A stretch of DNA of 64,000 bases from Actinernus sp. WN-2022. Taxonomy: Eukaryota > Cnidaria > Anthozoa > Actiniaria > Actinernidae. A program made the position numbers and the translations under genes. The stretch spans positions 76,231,032-76,295,031 of the forward strand of contig JAOWCC010000936.1 of NCBI GenBank assembly GCA_030867875.1. The letters are read 5' to 3'. The notes beneath the pieces are model-generated. The model was given only the letters and a program-made list of their open reading frames with translations. It searched no databases and was not told where the DNA came from. Positions 52,503 through 64,000 of the stretch are shown piece by piece (within the stretch, counting starts at the first letter, position 1; each line of letters opens with the position of its first letter).

Positions 52503-53689
52503 GCTGTAACCAAGCCTATTACACTTGAAGAATTAATCTTCTCAAGAATAACGCGAAGAAAAGGACAAGCTAAAGGTGAATTGACTCAAAATAATTATTG
52601 CATCAAATACTTCAGAAGTAAATACATGGATATCGTTTTATAGGATTCGAAGAACTGGTTGTTTTTCCTAAGACAAGTGTTCTAGACGCAAATTGGTATC
52701 TTATATTTTCCATGAGGTCGTGTATTCTGTCTGTGTTACCTCTATATCACTAAAATGTTCGCTAGGATCGCATTATCTTGGATCAGTTTAAAAACTGTAT
52801 TGAAATTTATAAGTATTTTGTCAGCATGTGGAAAGGACGAGGTCATTTAGTTAACATTTCGCGACGAGTTTGAATACTAGAATCACAAAAGTGAACTGAT
52901 TATCGAATTAGAACACACGTTTAGCTTTGAAAGCGATTTCAAAGGGGAACCTGTGGTTGGGTGCTTCAAAACGACCTTGCTTGAGAATACCAAATTTACG
53001 GAACGTTCCTAGAATATATATATACGCCAAATATGTACCTTTCCTATTTTTGTCCTGTTATATCGACAATTAAAATGCCGAACTCTGTTTGGAAGGCAAA
53101 GTACAGGCTCTACCGCACTAAATATACCTATACCTTATTCCGGCCGTGAAAACTAAGGAAATGAAATATGGGAAAACAGTACATGTCCTACTCGGCACTA
53201 ACCACACCTTAGAACCGTGAGATCATGTTCCAAAAATGAAATATAGGAAAATATTGCATGCTTTACTGAACTAAATACACCTTATTCCATGAAATGAAAG
53301 AAATGAAATATTGGAAAACATTACATGTTCTCCCGCACTAAATACACCTTAGGACAATGAGATTATGGTCTAAAGAAATGAAACAGAGAAAATCGTTACA
53401 TGATATCCCGCACTAAATATAATGCTCTCAAGTGGATATCAAAGAAATTGAGTGCGTAGCCATTTGTTTGCTATCATACGATTATGTTTTCAAGTGACTA
53501 TCGAATAAATTGCATGCATAGCTAATCATCTGTTTGCTATCAGTATATCTCCAGTGGATATCCAACATGATACTGAAAATTTAATATCATTCAGGTCAAC
53601 TGCATACATACAGCTGAAATTGGAGTGGATATCAAAGAAATTTAGTGTGCATTAATTTGTCTGATATGCTGAAAATTTAAGATCATTTA

Positions 53690-54165
53690 ATGAAAATGTG
53701 GCAAGAAATTATGTCGCCGCACGCCCCTTGATATGACTTTTCAACAAAATGTAAAAATTCGAGCTCTACTGCAAAATCTACTTCAGATAACGTAAATTGC
53801 AACAAAATGATGTCAAATTCGTGCTCTACGACAAAACTACTTTAGATGGCATCAATTGTGGCTCTTTATATGCTGTTATTATTCATTTTATTATTTCTGT
53901 TATATTACACAAGTTGAAACCGCTAACAATAATCAAACACGATATGGAATATAATGCTGAAAAGTTAACATCATTTCATGAAAACACGGCTTAAACTATG
54001 TCGCTGCACCCCTCTGGATTTATTTTTCTATAAAATAATGTCGAAATTGATACTCTACATCAAAACTACTTTAGAAAACATCAATTGTGTTTGTTTATCT
54101 CCTGTTATTATTCATTTTATTATATCTATTATATTACACAAGTGGATACCGCTAACGATAATCAG
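53690..54165 (+). repeat. Minisatellite family A (units about 200-230 bp), copy 1
   Basis: Repeating units contain TTATTCATTTTATTATATCT, ACACAAGTGGATACCGCTAA and a GTCGCTGCACCCC... block. More units are at 55,740-56,640 and partial ones at 58,850-58,990. Confidence 0.7.
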
Positions 54166-54169
54166 ACAA

Positions 54170-54990
54170 TGGTTTCCACCCCTCTTCCCCCCCCCCCCCC
54201 CTCAGTTTTGAAATGTTTGCAGATCTTACTCAAAATTCGCAAACAATATGTTGTGTTCGTCGTGTTTAGTACCAAAACTATGATTTTTAAGCTTCAACTT
54301 CATTCAACCCACTTCTAAATGGGGAGGGTACCATTATTAACAGGAAAGGCATACTATTTTCCACCCCTCCCCCCTCAGTTTTGCAAGGTTCGCAATCTTA
54401 CCCCAAATTTGCAAACGATATGTTGTGTTCATGGTGTTTGGTACCCAAACTATGATTTTAAAGCTGCAACTTCATTCAACCCACTTCTAATGGGGGAGGG
54501 TACCGTTATTAACAGGAAATGCATACGCTTTTCCACCCCTCCCCCCTCAGTTTTGCAAGGTTCGCATTTCTTACCCCAAATTTGCAACCAATATGTTGTG
54601 TTCGTCGTGTTTACTACCAAAACCATGATTTGAACGCTGCAACCTCATTCTAGCCACTTCTAATGGGGGAGGGTTCCATTTTGAACAGGAAAGGCATCGG
54701 ATTTTCCACCCCTCCCCCCTCAGTTTTGCAAGGTTCGTATTTCTTACCACAAATTTGAAACCAATATGTTGTGTTCGTCGTGTTTAGTAGCGAAACTATG
54801 ATTTTTAAGCTTCAACTTCATTCAACCCACTTCTAAATGGGGAGGGTACCATTATTAACAGGAAAGGCATACGATTTTCCACCCCTCCCCCCTCAGTTTT
54901 GCAAGGTTCGCATTTCTTACCCCAAATTTGGAACGAATATGTTGTGTTCGCCGTGTTTACTACCAAAGCTATGATTTTTAAGCTGCAACT
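54170..54990 (+). repeat. Minisatellite family B (units about 180 bp), copy 1
   Basis: Four to five tandem units containing CCACCCCTCCCCCCTCAGTT, TTGCAAGGTTCGCATTTCTT, ATGTTGTGTTCGTCGTGTTT and GGGGAGGGTACCATTATTAA. Confidence 0.85.
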
Positions 54991-55655
54991 TTATTTAATG
55001 CAGTTCTGGACTCGAAAATAGCAAATGAAACTTTCCCAGCATGCTTTGCGGGCAAAACGAAAAGGGCGCCGGATTTTTACGGACAGAAAGCAACGTCGTA
55101 GAGACATGGGGTTTTCACCAAAATGTTACCCATAGAAAACTGCAGGGTTTCCTCGTAATATGGTTGATATTAAAGTTCAGGGGGGGAAATGATAGCCAAA
55201 ACAAAAATTCAAAATGGCTTAACCCCCCCTGAACTTCATTTGCGCGAGTAATAACGCAAAGATTTCAGCTCGGTGGTCGATATTACATACGATAGACTAG
55301 TTTTGAATCCTTTAACTATTTGCTACATATGAAACATAAGCTCTCAATTACAATTATTCCCTACCCCACCCCCCCTGGAAATGGTATACCCATTTGTGTT
55401 AGCAAAATATGTTGGGAATGTTATTCATGGCAAAACTGAATGGTTTCTAAGTTTTCAAGTTCAACACCGAAATACAGAATTGACGTTAACCAGTTGCCCA
55501 GGCCCCGCTCGGCCAAGCAAAAAGCGAGAAAAACCGCCTTAACCCCCCCTGAACTTCATTTGCGCGAGCGTTAACGCAAAAATTTCATCTAGTTGGGTGA
55601 AACTACATAGGATAGGCTGGTTTTCATTCCCTTACCTATGCGCTAGATACCGAAC

Positions 55656-55701
55656 ATTAATTATTTAATTAATTAATTAATTAATTAATTAATTATTTAA
55701 T
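55656..55701. repeat. (TTAA)n tract
   Basis: About ten TTAA repeats; a shorter tract lies at 60,676-60,708 in the second copy. Confidence 0.9.
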
Positions 55702-55739
55702 GATCGTATTATTTCTATGATTATCGTTAGGAACTAGTG

Positions 55740-56640
55740 GATACCGCTAACGATAATCCAACATGATATCGAACATAATGCTGAAAAGTTAACATAATTT
55801 CATGAAAATAGCGATTAAAATACGTCGCTGCACCCCGCTGGATATCACTTTTCAACAAAAACTACTTCAGAACTGAAACATCAATTGCGTTTCTTTTACC
55901 GTTGTTATTATTCATTTTATTATATCTATTATATTACACAAGTGCATGGATACCGCTAACGATAATCAAACATTACATTGAAAATTTAACACGATTTTTT
56001 GGAAATGGCAATAGAGAATATGTCGTCTGCACCTCCCTGCATTTAACTTTTGAACAAAATGATGCACAAAATTCGAGCCGTCTACTTCAAAAACTACTTC
56101 AGATAACGTCGGATGTGTCTCTTTATCCCGTGTTATTATTCATTTTATTATATGTATTATATTGGACAAGTGGATACCACAAACGATAATTAGACAATAC
56201 TGAAAATGTAAAATCAGGATAGAAAATAATTATTATTTCGGTCTCACCCTCCTCCCAGCCAAGACCCCAACCTCCCCCCTCCCCTCCCTCCGATAAAATA
56301 AAAATAAGAATTCGAGCTCTACATCAAATGCTACTTTAGATCTCGTAAATAATATCTCCTGTTTTTATTCATTTTATTATATCTATTATATTAAACAAGT
56401 GGATGCTGCTAACCATAATCAAATACATGCCAGATGATTGAATGAAAAGTGGGCTAGAAAATATCTTGCCCCACCCCCCTGGATTTAAAGTTTCAACAAA
56501 ATGATGTCAAACTTCGATCTGTACTGCAAAAACTACTTCAGATAACGTCAATAATATTATATTATTGTGTTTCTATACCCGTATTTATTTTTGATTTATT
56601 ATATCTATTATATTACACAAGGGATACTACTCTTTGAAGT
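55740..56640 (+). repeat. Minisatellite family A array between the two segmental copies
   Basis: Four diverged units of the 53,690 family fill the gap between copies 1 and 2, with an extra C-rich insertion at about 56,245-56,290. No gene. Confidence 0.7.
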
Positions 56641-57253
56641 GTTTTAAAGTAAACTGCATGTTACGCTTTGTTGGAAGTAATAATTATGATAAGAATAAAA
56701 TAATAATAAAAAAAAAATCTAGGACTGTTACCTCGAAAGCTTGTGTTTCGCAATAACTTTGCGTACGATTCTCAGACAGCAATATTATCTATATCATTTT
56801 AGAAACCAGTGTGTCACGAATGTTCTTAATTTCAACTGACCGTGAAATGGATATATCTTTTCTAGATAAGCGATATGCCTGAAGGCTGTTCCATATTGAT
56901 TTAATGATACTTTTCTCGCGTTCAAGTTAATGTAATGTATAAGTGGACAAACGTTAAAAACGCTAACCGATGGGAGAGATTAGGGATGCTTTTAATATTT
57001 TTCATAAATTTATTTGAAGTATGATAAGATAAAATGAAAACTATATACCTGTTACTAAGCCAGTATTAAAAATAAATTTGCGTACAGAAACTAAATACTT
57101 CTTAAGGCTAAATTATATTGTGATTCCCAGACGGTAACATGATCTATATTCAAGCAACCAATGCTTTGCGAATTTACAGTTCAAGGCGTGGGGGTTTCGG
57201 TGTGCCCGCGATCCTCTCCCCAGGAGAAGCGACACCCCAACGGCTGTAACCAA

Positions 57254-57645
57254 TAATAATAATAACAATAATAATAATAATAATAGGCCATATTTATGTA
57301 GCGCCATATCACCACAGTCTCATGGCGCATTACATTTTACTGACATATCCCGTCAGGGAATTTTTCGGACTGCTATTTTGGCGCCAATGGCAGCCACGCA
57401 GTTTACAATGTTGAGTGTGTGGTTAAGTGCAATGGCCAGGCTGCTGTACCGGGTGACAATCCCCTTCTCTTTTTCGAGTAGTACAACATGTTCTTTCACG
57501 TCCCCTTCAAATACTGATTAGAAGTAGAAGGAGACAAGGCCAACGGCTTATAAACGTCCCTGCCCAAGGACGCGGCCGGGTTCGAACCCCCGACCTCCCG
57601 CACTCTAGACCGTGCACTACCAACTGAGCTAACCAGTGAGATGGT
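57254..57645 (-). repeat. tRNA-derived SINE with L2-like 3' tail
   Basis: On the minus strand: an A-box-like TTAGCTCAGTTGGTAGTGC, then a B box GGGTTCGAACCC, a body of about 230 bp, and a 3' end GGCGCTACATAAATATGGCC followed by an (ATT)n tail at 57,256-57,285. A GCGCTA...ATT end is shared with the L2/CR1-type LINE at 33,600, suggesting mobilisation by that machinery. It is inserted in copy 2 only. Confidence 0.8.
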
Positions 57646-59239
57646 AGTTCAGCCTATTGCAGTTCAGGACTTTCCGTTTCACTTGAAGAATTAAGCTTCT
57701 CAAGAATAACGCGAAGAAAAGGACAAGCTGAAGGTGAATTCAATCAAAAGAATTATATATTGCATCAAATATTTCAGAAGTAATACATGTATATCGTTAT
57801 ATAGGATTCGAAGAACTGGTTGTTTTTCCCAAGACAAATGTTCTAGACGCAAATTGGTATCTTATATTTTCCATGATGTCGTATATTCTGTCTGTGTTAC
57901 CTCTATATCACTAAAATGTTCGCTAGGATCGCATTATCTTGGATCAGTTTAAAAACTGTATTGAAATTTATAAGTATTTTGTCAGCATGTGGAAAGGACG
58001 AGGTCATTTAGTTAACATTTCTCGACGAGTTTGAATACTAGAATCACAAAAGTGAACTGATTATCGAATTAGAACACACGTTTAGCTTTGAAAGCGATTT
58101 CAAAGGGAACCTGTGGTTGGGTGCTTCAAAACGACCTTGCTTGAGAATACCAAATTTACGGAACGTTCCTAGAATATATTTAAGCGAAAAATGTACCCTC
58201 CTATTTTTGTCCTGTTTTATCAACGATTAAAATGCCGAACTTTGTGTGGAAGGCAAAGTACAGGCTCTACCGCACTAAATATACCTTATTCCGTGAAAAC
58301 TAAGGAAATGAAATATGGGAAAACAGTACATGTCCTACTCGGCACTAACCACACCTTAGAACCGTGAGATCATGTTCTAAAAATGAAATATAGGAACATA
58401 TTGCATGCTTTACTGAACTAAATACACCTTATTCCATGAAATGAAAGAAATGAAATATTGGAAAACATTACATGTTCTCCCGCACTAAATACACCTTAGG
58501 ACAATGAGATTATGGTCTAAAGAAATGAAACAGAGAAAATCGTTACATGATATCCCGCACTAAATATAATGCTCTCAAGTGGATATCAAAGAAATTGAGT
58601 GCGTAGCCATTTGTTTGCTATCATACGATTATGTTTTCAAGTGACTATCGAATAAATTGCATGCATAGCTAATCATCTGTTTGCTATCAGTATATCTCCA
58701 GTGGATATCCAACATGATACTGAAAATTTAATATCATTCAGGTCAACTGCATACATACAGCTGAAATTGGAGTGGATATCAAAGAAATTTAGTGTGCATT
58801 AATTTGTCTGATATGCTGAAAATTTAAGATCATTTAATGAAAATGTGGCACGAAATTATGTCGCCGCACGCCCCTTGATATGACTTTTCAAAAAAATGTA
58901 AAAATTCGAGCTCTACTGCAAAATCTACTTCAGATAACGTAAATTGTGTTTCTTTATCTCCTATTGTTATTCATTTTATTATATCTGGAGCACTTCTCGT
59001 GGAAATAAGTGGCCTAAACATCCGCCAAAAAAGTTTCTCCTTGAAACGATTGTTATTTTCCATCCAAGTGCATTGAATGTCATCACAAGCTCGCGAACCG
59101 ACAGCCATCCGCAGTTCATGCCGCGTGGCAGTCGTCGCGCGCGTCGAGTACAGAAACCATGGTTTTAACTCTGCCACATCACTTGATCCATTGTGATTTG
59201 AAGCTGCAACCTCATTCTAGCTACTTCTAAATGTATTAA

Positions 59240-59990
59240 CAGGAATGGCATGGGATTTTCCACCCCTCCCCCCTCAGTTTTGCAAGGTTCGCATTTCTTA
59301 CCCCACATTTGCAACCAATATGTTGTGTTCGTCGTGTTTACTACCAACACTATGATTTTAGCCCTGCTACTTCATTCAAGCCATTTCTAATGGGGAGGGC
59401 ACCGTTATTTACAGGAAATGCATAGGATTTTCCACCCCTCCCCCCTCAGTTTTGCAATGTTCGCCACTATGATAGGAAGGTTGGCCGTGCCAACCGAAAT
59501 ATCGGTAGTAATTAGATATATTCCCAATACCGTACAATCAGCCTTTCATCTTGTCTTGATATTCGTATATTTTTGCTGATTAGATCCCATCCAAGGTGAT
59601 CCGGTTTCTGCACTTCGTCCGAATTGGTCCTTGCATTCAGTACATTACATTTTAACTTCATTCAACCCACTTTTCAATGGGGAGGGTACCGTTATTAATA
59701 GGAAATGCAAAGGATTTTCTACCCCTCCCCCCTCAATTTTGCAAGGTTCGCATTTCTTACCCCAAATTTGGAAACAAAATATTGTATTCATCCTGTTTAG
59801 CACCAATTATGCAAAACTATGATTTTAACGCTGCAACCTCATTCAAACCATTTGTAAGAGGGAGGGTACCTTTTTAATGGGAAATGCAATATGATTTTCC
59901 ACCCCTCCCCCCTCAGTTTGGCAAGGATCGATAATCTTACCCTGAACTTGGAACCAATAAGTTGTGTTTGTCGTGTTTAGTACCAAAATC
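59240..59990 (+). repeat. Minisatellite family B, copy 2
   Basis: Four units of the 54,170 family, partly interrupted by about 180 bp of unrelated sequence at 59,465-59,650. Confidence 0.8.
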
Positions 59991-60780
59991 TAAGATTTTA
60001 ACGCTGAAACTTCATTTATTCCAGGCGTAGACTGCGAAAAAGAAAATGAAACCGTCCCAACATGCTTTGCGGGCAAAACGAAAAGGGCGATGGATTTTTA
60101 CGGACAGAAAGCAACGTCGTAGAGACATGGGGTTTTCACCAAAATGTTACCCATAGAAAACTGCAGGGGTTCCTCGTAATTTGGTGGATATTAAAGTTCA
60201 GGGGAGGAAATGCTAGCCAAAACAAAAATTCAAAACGGCTTAACCCCCCTGAACTTCATTTGCGCGAGTAATAACGCAAAGATTTCAGGTAGGTGGTCGA
60301 TATTACATACGATAGGCTAGTTTTGAATCCTTTAACTATTTGCTACATATGAAACATAAGCTATCAATTACAATTATTCCCTACCCCACCCCCCATGGAA
60401 ATGGTATACCCATTTGTGTTAGCACAGTGTGTTGGGAATGCTATTCATGACAAAACTGAATGGTTTCTAAGTTTTCAAGTTCAACACCGAAAAACAGAAT
60501 TAACGTTAACCAGTTGCCCAGGCTCCGCTCGGCCAAGCAAAAAGCGAGAAAAACCGGCTTAACCCCCCCTGAACTTCATTTGCGCGAGTAATTAGACCAA
60601 AAATTAATCTAGTTGGGCAAAAATACATTAGATAGGCTAGTTTTTGTGTCTTTAGCTATTCGCTACATAGCAAACATTAATTAATTAATTAATTAATTAA
60701 TTATTTAATGATTGTATTATTTCTATGATTATCGTTACGAACAAGTGGAAACCGCTAACGATAATCATAAATTATTATTA

Positions 60781-61076
60781 TTTCCACCCCTCCTCCTTAT
60801 TTTTGCAAACTTTGCAGATCTTACACGGTGTGACTGATTAGTAGGTCTCATCGCGTTTGTTAAGGCCATTGGGTTCAAGAGTGTTAGCACGTGTTATGAG
60901 ATAAGCTTCTTTAGCTTTGCGAATAGCATCACGAGAAGAGAAAATATGTGAATCATTATACGTCTCCTTTATTCCTTCCCATTACTCAGATTCCTTTATC
61001 AAACTAAAGCGTACAGCTTAAATGAGAATTTAACTTCTTAATCTTAAGAGAGGCATGGTCGTTCCGTGTGCCGAAA
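60781..61076. other. Non-coding DNA, nothing recognised
   Basis: Short stretch between the satellite unit and the DIRS-like relic. Confidence 0.4.
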
Positions 61077-62820
61077 CTAGAAAATGCACTCGAGATTATT
61101 GGGGTGCGAGACTGGCGTCTGGTCGAGGGGTCTGTCACTAGAGAGTGCCCCTTCCCCGAGAGAAGCGGAACTGGCCATGTTAGACAATCTAGTATAATGT
61201 CTAACCATGCCGTTGTTACGCCACCCTAAGTGGCGGGATATCTCGTCATGCGAATAACCCAGCATGTTTAAGGTGTTGGAGAGGCCTACTCTGAAACTGT
61301 GAGGAGTCTCCCCACAGTTAATCTTGGCCTCTTATAGATATTTCCGTAGGCGGTTGTTGACCGCCGAACTCAAAAGCGGCCTCTGACTTACGGTTCTGCC
61401 TCGATCCGTGGCTCTAAAAAAGTAGCCTTGTGCTAAATTGACACCTAACATACAGACAAATAATACTCTACCCAGTCAACTGGACAAATTCCGCGGTCCT
61501 TGAAGGGTTCCAAGACAAATGGGCGTGGTGCATCCCCTCGTGTAGTCTTGGTCAAAGTTAACTTAAGTAAGAAACCCCTACGGTCTTTTAGCTTGAACAC
61601 CTGGCTAGACAAGATGCGGCCTAGATCCGAGGCACGATCCCCGGTGAAAAAATCCACCACAAAAAGGCGGCGTCCCTTACCAGAATATACTTATTGGCTA
61701 GTGAAGATGGACGCTGCCCTGTATAGCTGTTCTGAGCAGGTCAATAAGCTTGGTAAATTTTGTAAAAAAACAATGGAACTGCCTGCGAAGGTGTAATAGC
61801 CCAACTGGTCTGTTCCTCTTGCACAAATTTAAGATAACTTTTGACTCGAGGGTGCGCGGCAGGATTGGAATCATGTAGGCGGCCTAAGTTATTGAAAATG
61901 CCGGCTCTAAGTTTACCTATCAACGAGTCTACAGACCCTGAGGACAGACGAGACGGGCAACTACAACCGACGCGGGAGCATGCTTGACTGTGCACTAGTG
62001 TCTTGCCCGACCTATCGCTACTAATTAGGAATTTATTATATCGTCTGAAGTACATGAAGAGATGCATTTGGTGGGGGACATAGACGCCAGGAACTCGACC
62101 AGTCGTCGTTCCAGAGCTGACTTCTGTTGTTGGTAGGGCTTGCCTTTAGACACCTCGGAGAATTCACGACTGAACGCTTGAATATCGCCGCATGGTCTAT
62201 GACTTTACTAGGTGTGCCAGTTTTAAGGGGATGCGCTCGGAAGCCACAGGCTTGGCAAAACTTAGCGTCGAAGTCGTTTGGGTATAGGCCTGCTGGGCAA
62301 TGTCGAGCTGCTTTCCAGGGTCTCGCGATCTACAAATAAAAACAGCGCTTCTGAAATATAACTTCATCAGCAAATGCATCAGAGCGCCCAAAGGTCCCAC
62401 TGCAAAGGGCGCTGGGTCCAGTCCGGCGAATGGCGGCAAGGAAAAAATAATACATTCCCCTCTCCCTTCTTGCCCAATAACAAACGATCCACTGCGAAGG
62501 CTTGCAGGTTGCCCACCAAAATGCCCGTGGACGGATATCAGACACCGCGTGCCGTGGAAGCCCTGATCAAGGATATAGCGAAGAAGGGGACCGAGCAGAA
62601 CAAACGGGATAGCATACAGTCCGTCTCGGAGTATCTCCGCGAGGGGTCGTCAGCTGGGTTGAGCTTGGAAGGCACATAAAAGGTGTGGATGCTGAAATTC
62701 CTGTCGCGACTAAGACGATAGATCTCTTTGATGACGTCATCAATGGTTGTATTCTTGTAGCCGTCATTGTCTAATGAGGACTTGAGGACTTGATTATCGA
62801 TGTGCACGTCAGGGTAGCAA
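61077..62820 (-). pseudogene. DIRS-like retroelement remnant: RNase H tail plus tyrosine recombinase
   Basis: Read from 62,820 downward: a frame with SIHTFYVPSKLNPADDPSRR and SETDCMLSR, the end of an RNase H domain as in DIRS-type elements; then frames with GPLGALMHL; then a tyrosine recombinase spread over several frames: SGKTLVHSQAC, SRLSSGSVDSLIGKLRAGIF (62,067-61,741), FFTGDRASDLGRI (61,660-61,445, first catalytic Arg region), and HLGWRNNGMVRHYTRL (61,265-61,077) with the HxxW-like and catalytic Tyr elements. Multiple frameshifts and stops separate them. RT-RNase H followed by a tyrosine recombinase is the DIRS order. Dead and 5'-truncated by the minisatellite at 62,812. Confidence 0.75.
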
Positions 62821-62998
62821 AGGGTAGAACGGCGTAGTACGTTGTAGCAAAGGGTAGCACGGCGTAGTACATGGTAGCACATGGTAGTACATGGTAGCAC
62901 ATGGTAGCACATGGTAGCACATGGTAGCAAAGGGTAGCACGGCGTAGTACACGGTAGCAAAGGGTAGCACGGCGTAGTACACGATAGCAAAGGGTAGC
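62812..62998. repeat. 10-bp minisatellite (GTAGCACATG / GTAGCACGGC)
   Basis: About 18 units of GTAGCACATG, GTAGTACATG, GTAGCAAAGG and GTAGCACGGC in tandem. The Cys/Tyr-rich frames across it are artefacts. Confidence 0.9.
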
Positions 62999-64000
62999 AA
63001 TCTCGGTTAAATTGAGTAGGAAAACAAATCCCCCTCCCCCTCCACCATTAAAGTTATGAGAGCGCAGGCAAACTGAAATTGACCATGATTTTGAAATTGA
63101 AATGGGGGGAGGGGAGGTCTTAAATTTCAACAGATTTCACCGAGAGTGTATCTGGAGGTTCAACGTGACAAAACCACTAACGTCATTAATATGAGCATAT
63201 CTGTCACCAAGATTGACACGATAATCATCGAGAGATTATTGCGCAGTGACCTAAGCATATGTATTGCAATGCTTCTATTTGTGGTCCAGTAGAGGTGTAT
63301 AAAAGAGTACGGTTTCGGCACAATATTTTAAATATATCTACCCGAACTAAGAGAAATTTCATCAACCGTGATCACTTTATCTGTGTGATGGTATTTAAAA
63401 AGAAAATCGACTCGAAAACACTATATTGTGTCGGTGGAAACTGATATTGGCATTGGGAAAGCGATGTAAAGTTTCAACTACTGCCTGTTTTATAATAAGT
63501 AACAAGAGGCCCTGAGTGGCCTTAACTCGGGCCACCTAGAAATAGGTTAATTTATAATACATGGAGTTCTAGCATATTTTTGTGCCATAACATGGTTTGT
63601 GCTAGGGGAACTGGATAATTGATTCACTACTCATGCTCGTGATAATTTACATATAATGGAATGGACCTTTAATTACAGGAATGCAATCACATGGTTGTAC
63701 TAGATGGCAAACAAATCTTAATTAATATATTTAAAGGCACTTGTATGAGATTGGTAGTGTTATTAACAAAACCTGTTTGTAAATGCTATTTTTCACCTTC
63801 TTCCAATTCTCAACCCCCAAAGGTGGTCATGGTCCCTTATGGGAGCTTCTAATTACAAAGTTTTACTGATAATAGACCCTTTGCAGGACAAGAGTAAGCC
63901 AAAATTAGTAAAAAGCCCAAGTTTTAGGTTCATATCTTTAAAACTGAAGGAATGGCAAATGTTTGAAAACTCTATAATTTAGCTTACTTTAACAGACTTT
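62999..64000. other. Non-coding DNA to the end of the window
   Basis: AT-rich with no ORF above about 60 codons of coding character, no tandem repeat and no recognisable mobile element. Confidence 0.5.

Larger units (their letters stand above)
50616..55760 (+). repeat. Satellite-rich segmental unit, copy 1
   Basis: Aligns with 56,679-60,780 in direct orientation over several kb: the CTAGGACTTTGTTACCTCG start, the GTGTGTCACGAATGTTCTTA segment, the CTTCTCAAGAATAACGCG block, the 54.2-kb minisatellite and the TTTGCGGGCAAAACGAAAAG block are all shared in order. Copy 1 additionally carries MITEs at 50,893-51,897 and 52,176-52,502. No gene recognised. Confidence 0.8.
56679..60780 (+). repeat. Satellite-rich segmental unit, copy 2
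   Basis: Direct-orientation match to 50,616-55,760 with small indels. It lacks both copy 1 MITEs but has a SINE at 57,254-57,645. Identity within the best blocks (for example 57,890-58,170 against 52,730-53,010) is very high by eye, lower elsewhere. No gene recognised. Confidence 0.8.

Noticed and set aside
62538..63130. Cys/Tyr-rich frames on the minus strand
   Set aside because: Produced by the 10-bp minisatellite; only the RNase-H-like part below about 62,820 is real.

Overview
The window is eukaryotic, most likely from an anthozoan cnidarian such as a coral or sea anemone. It has spliced exons with GT-AG introns, long AT-rich non-coding stretches, and nested transposons of kinds common in those genomes: a Polinton-like element, L2/CR1-type LINEs, a DIRS-like relic, many MITEs and tRNA-derived SINEs. 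The cnidarian assignment is partly recall of familiar protein families, not a search result. I see no rRNA, intact tRNA or CRISPR array.

Layout. (1) 1-11,900: one convincing host gene, an intronless 7TM receptor with a somatomedin-B-like module (2,070-5,348, minus). After it come non-coding DNA, a 720-bp TIR element carrying what looks like a captured signal-peptide exon (8,294-9,013), an ATTCCCC minisatellite element (10,057-10,217), a LINE tail, and the first four exons of a MULE-like transposase gene. (2) 11,928-37,212: a nested insertion of about 25 kb splits that gene. Inside it are the Polinton-like element (12,074-27,381; 15.3 kb), a 416-bp MITE, an L2/CR1-type LINE with an intact 1,181-aa ORF and a 2A-like NPGP motif, held between inverted arms, and a 1.6-kb element whose ends are GGTAACGGGTAGC satellite. 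(3) 37,216-50,000: the rest of the MULE-like gene, a second ATTCCCC element, then a decayed multi-exon gene that encodes a CIDE-N domain, a linker, a DDE-transposase-like domain and a PHD finger. This gene is broken by two minus-strand LINE fragments. (4) 50,430-60,780: two diverged 4-5 kb copies of a satellite-rich unit, each carrying different later insertions. (5) 61,077-62,820: remains of a DIRS-like retroelement (RNase H tail and tyrosine recombinase, minus), then a 10-bp minisatellite and unremarkable DNA.

The Polinton-like element is the centrepiece. Its ends are long TIRs starting AG, and each TIR folds into its own 135-bp palindrome; a CATAC(A) direct repeat flanks the element. Inside are a zinc-binding small protein; a predicted membrane protein; a candidate single-jelly-roll minor capsid (penton-like) protein; a 494-aa tail-anchored protein; a coiled-coil membrane protein; a candidate major capsid protein; an FtsK/HerA-type packaging ATPase; four small proteins, three of them membrane-associated; a retroviral-type integrase; and a protein-primed family B DNA polymerase broken by one frameshift. 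I find no adenain-type maturation protease. Genes are packed virus-style: tail-to-tail genes share stop-codon bases, the capsid and ATPase frames nearly touch, and short divergent promoters separate gene pairs. Together they would make and package a membrane-containing virion (ATPase, capsid, membrane proteins), replicate by protein priming (PolB, TIRs) and integrate (integrase). This looks like an endogenous virus-like element of a lineage different from textbook Polintons; that last step is inference.
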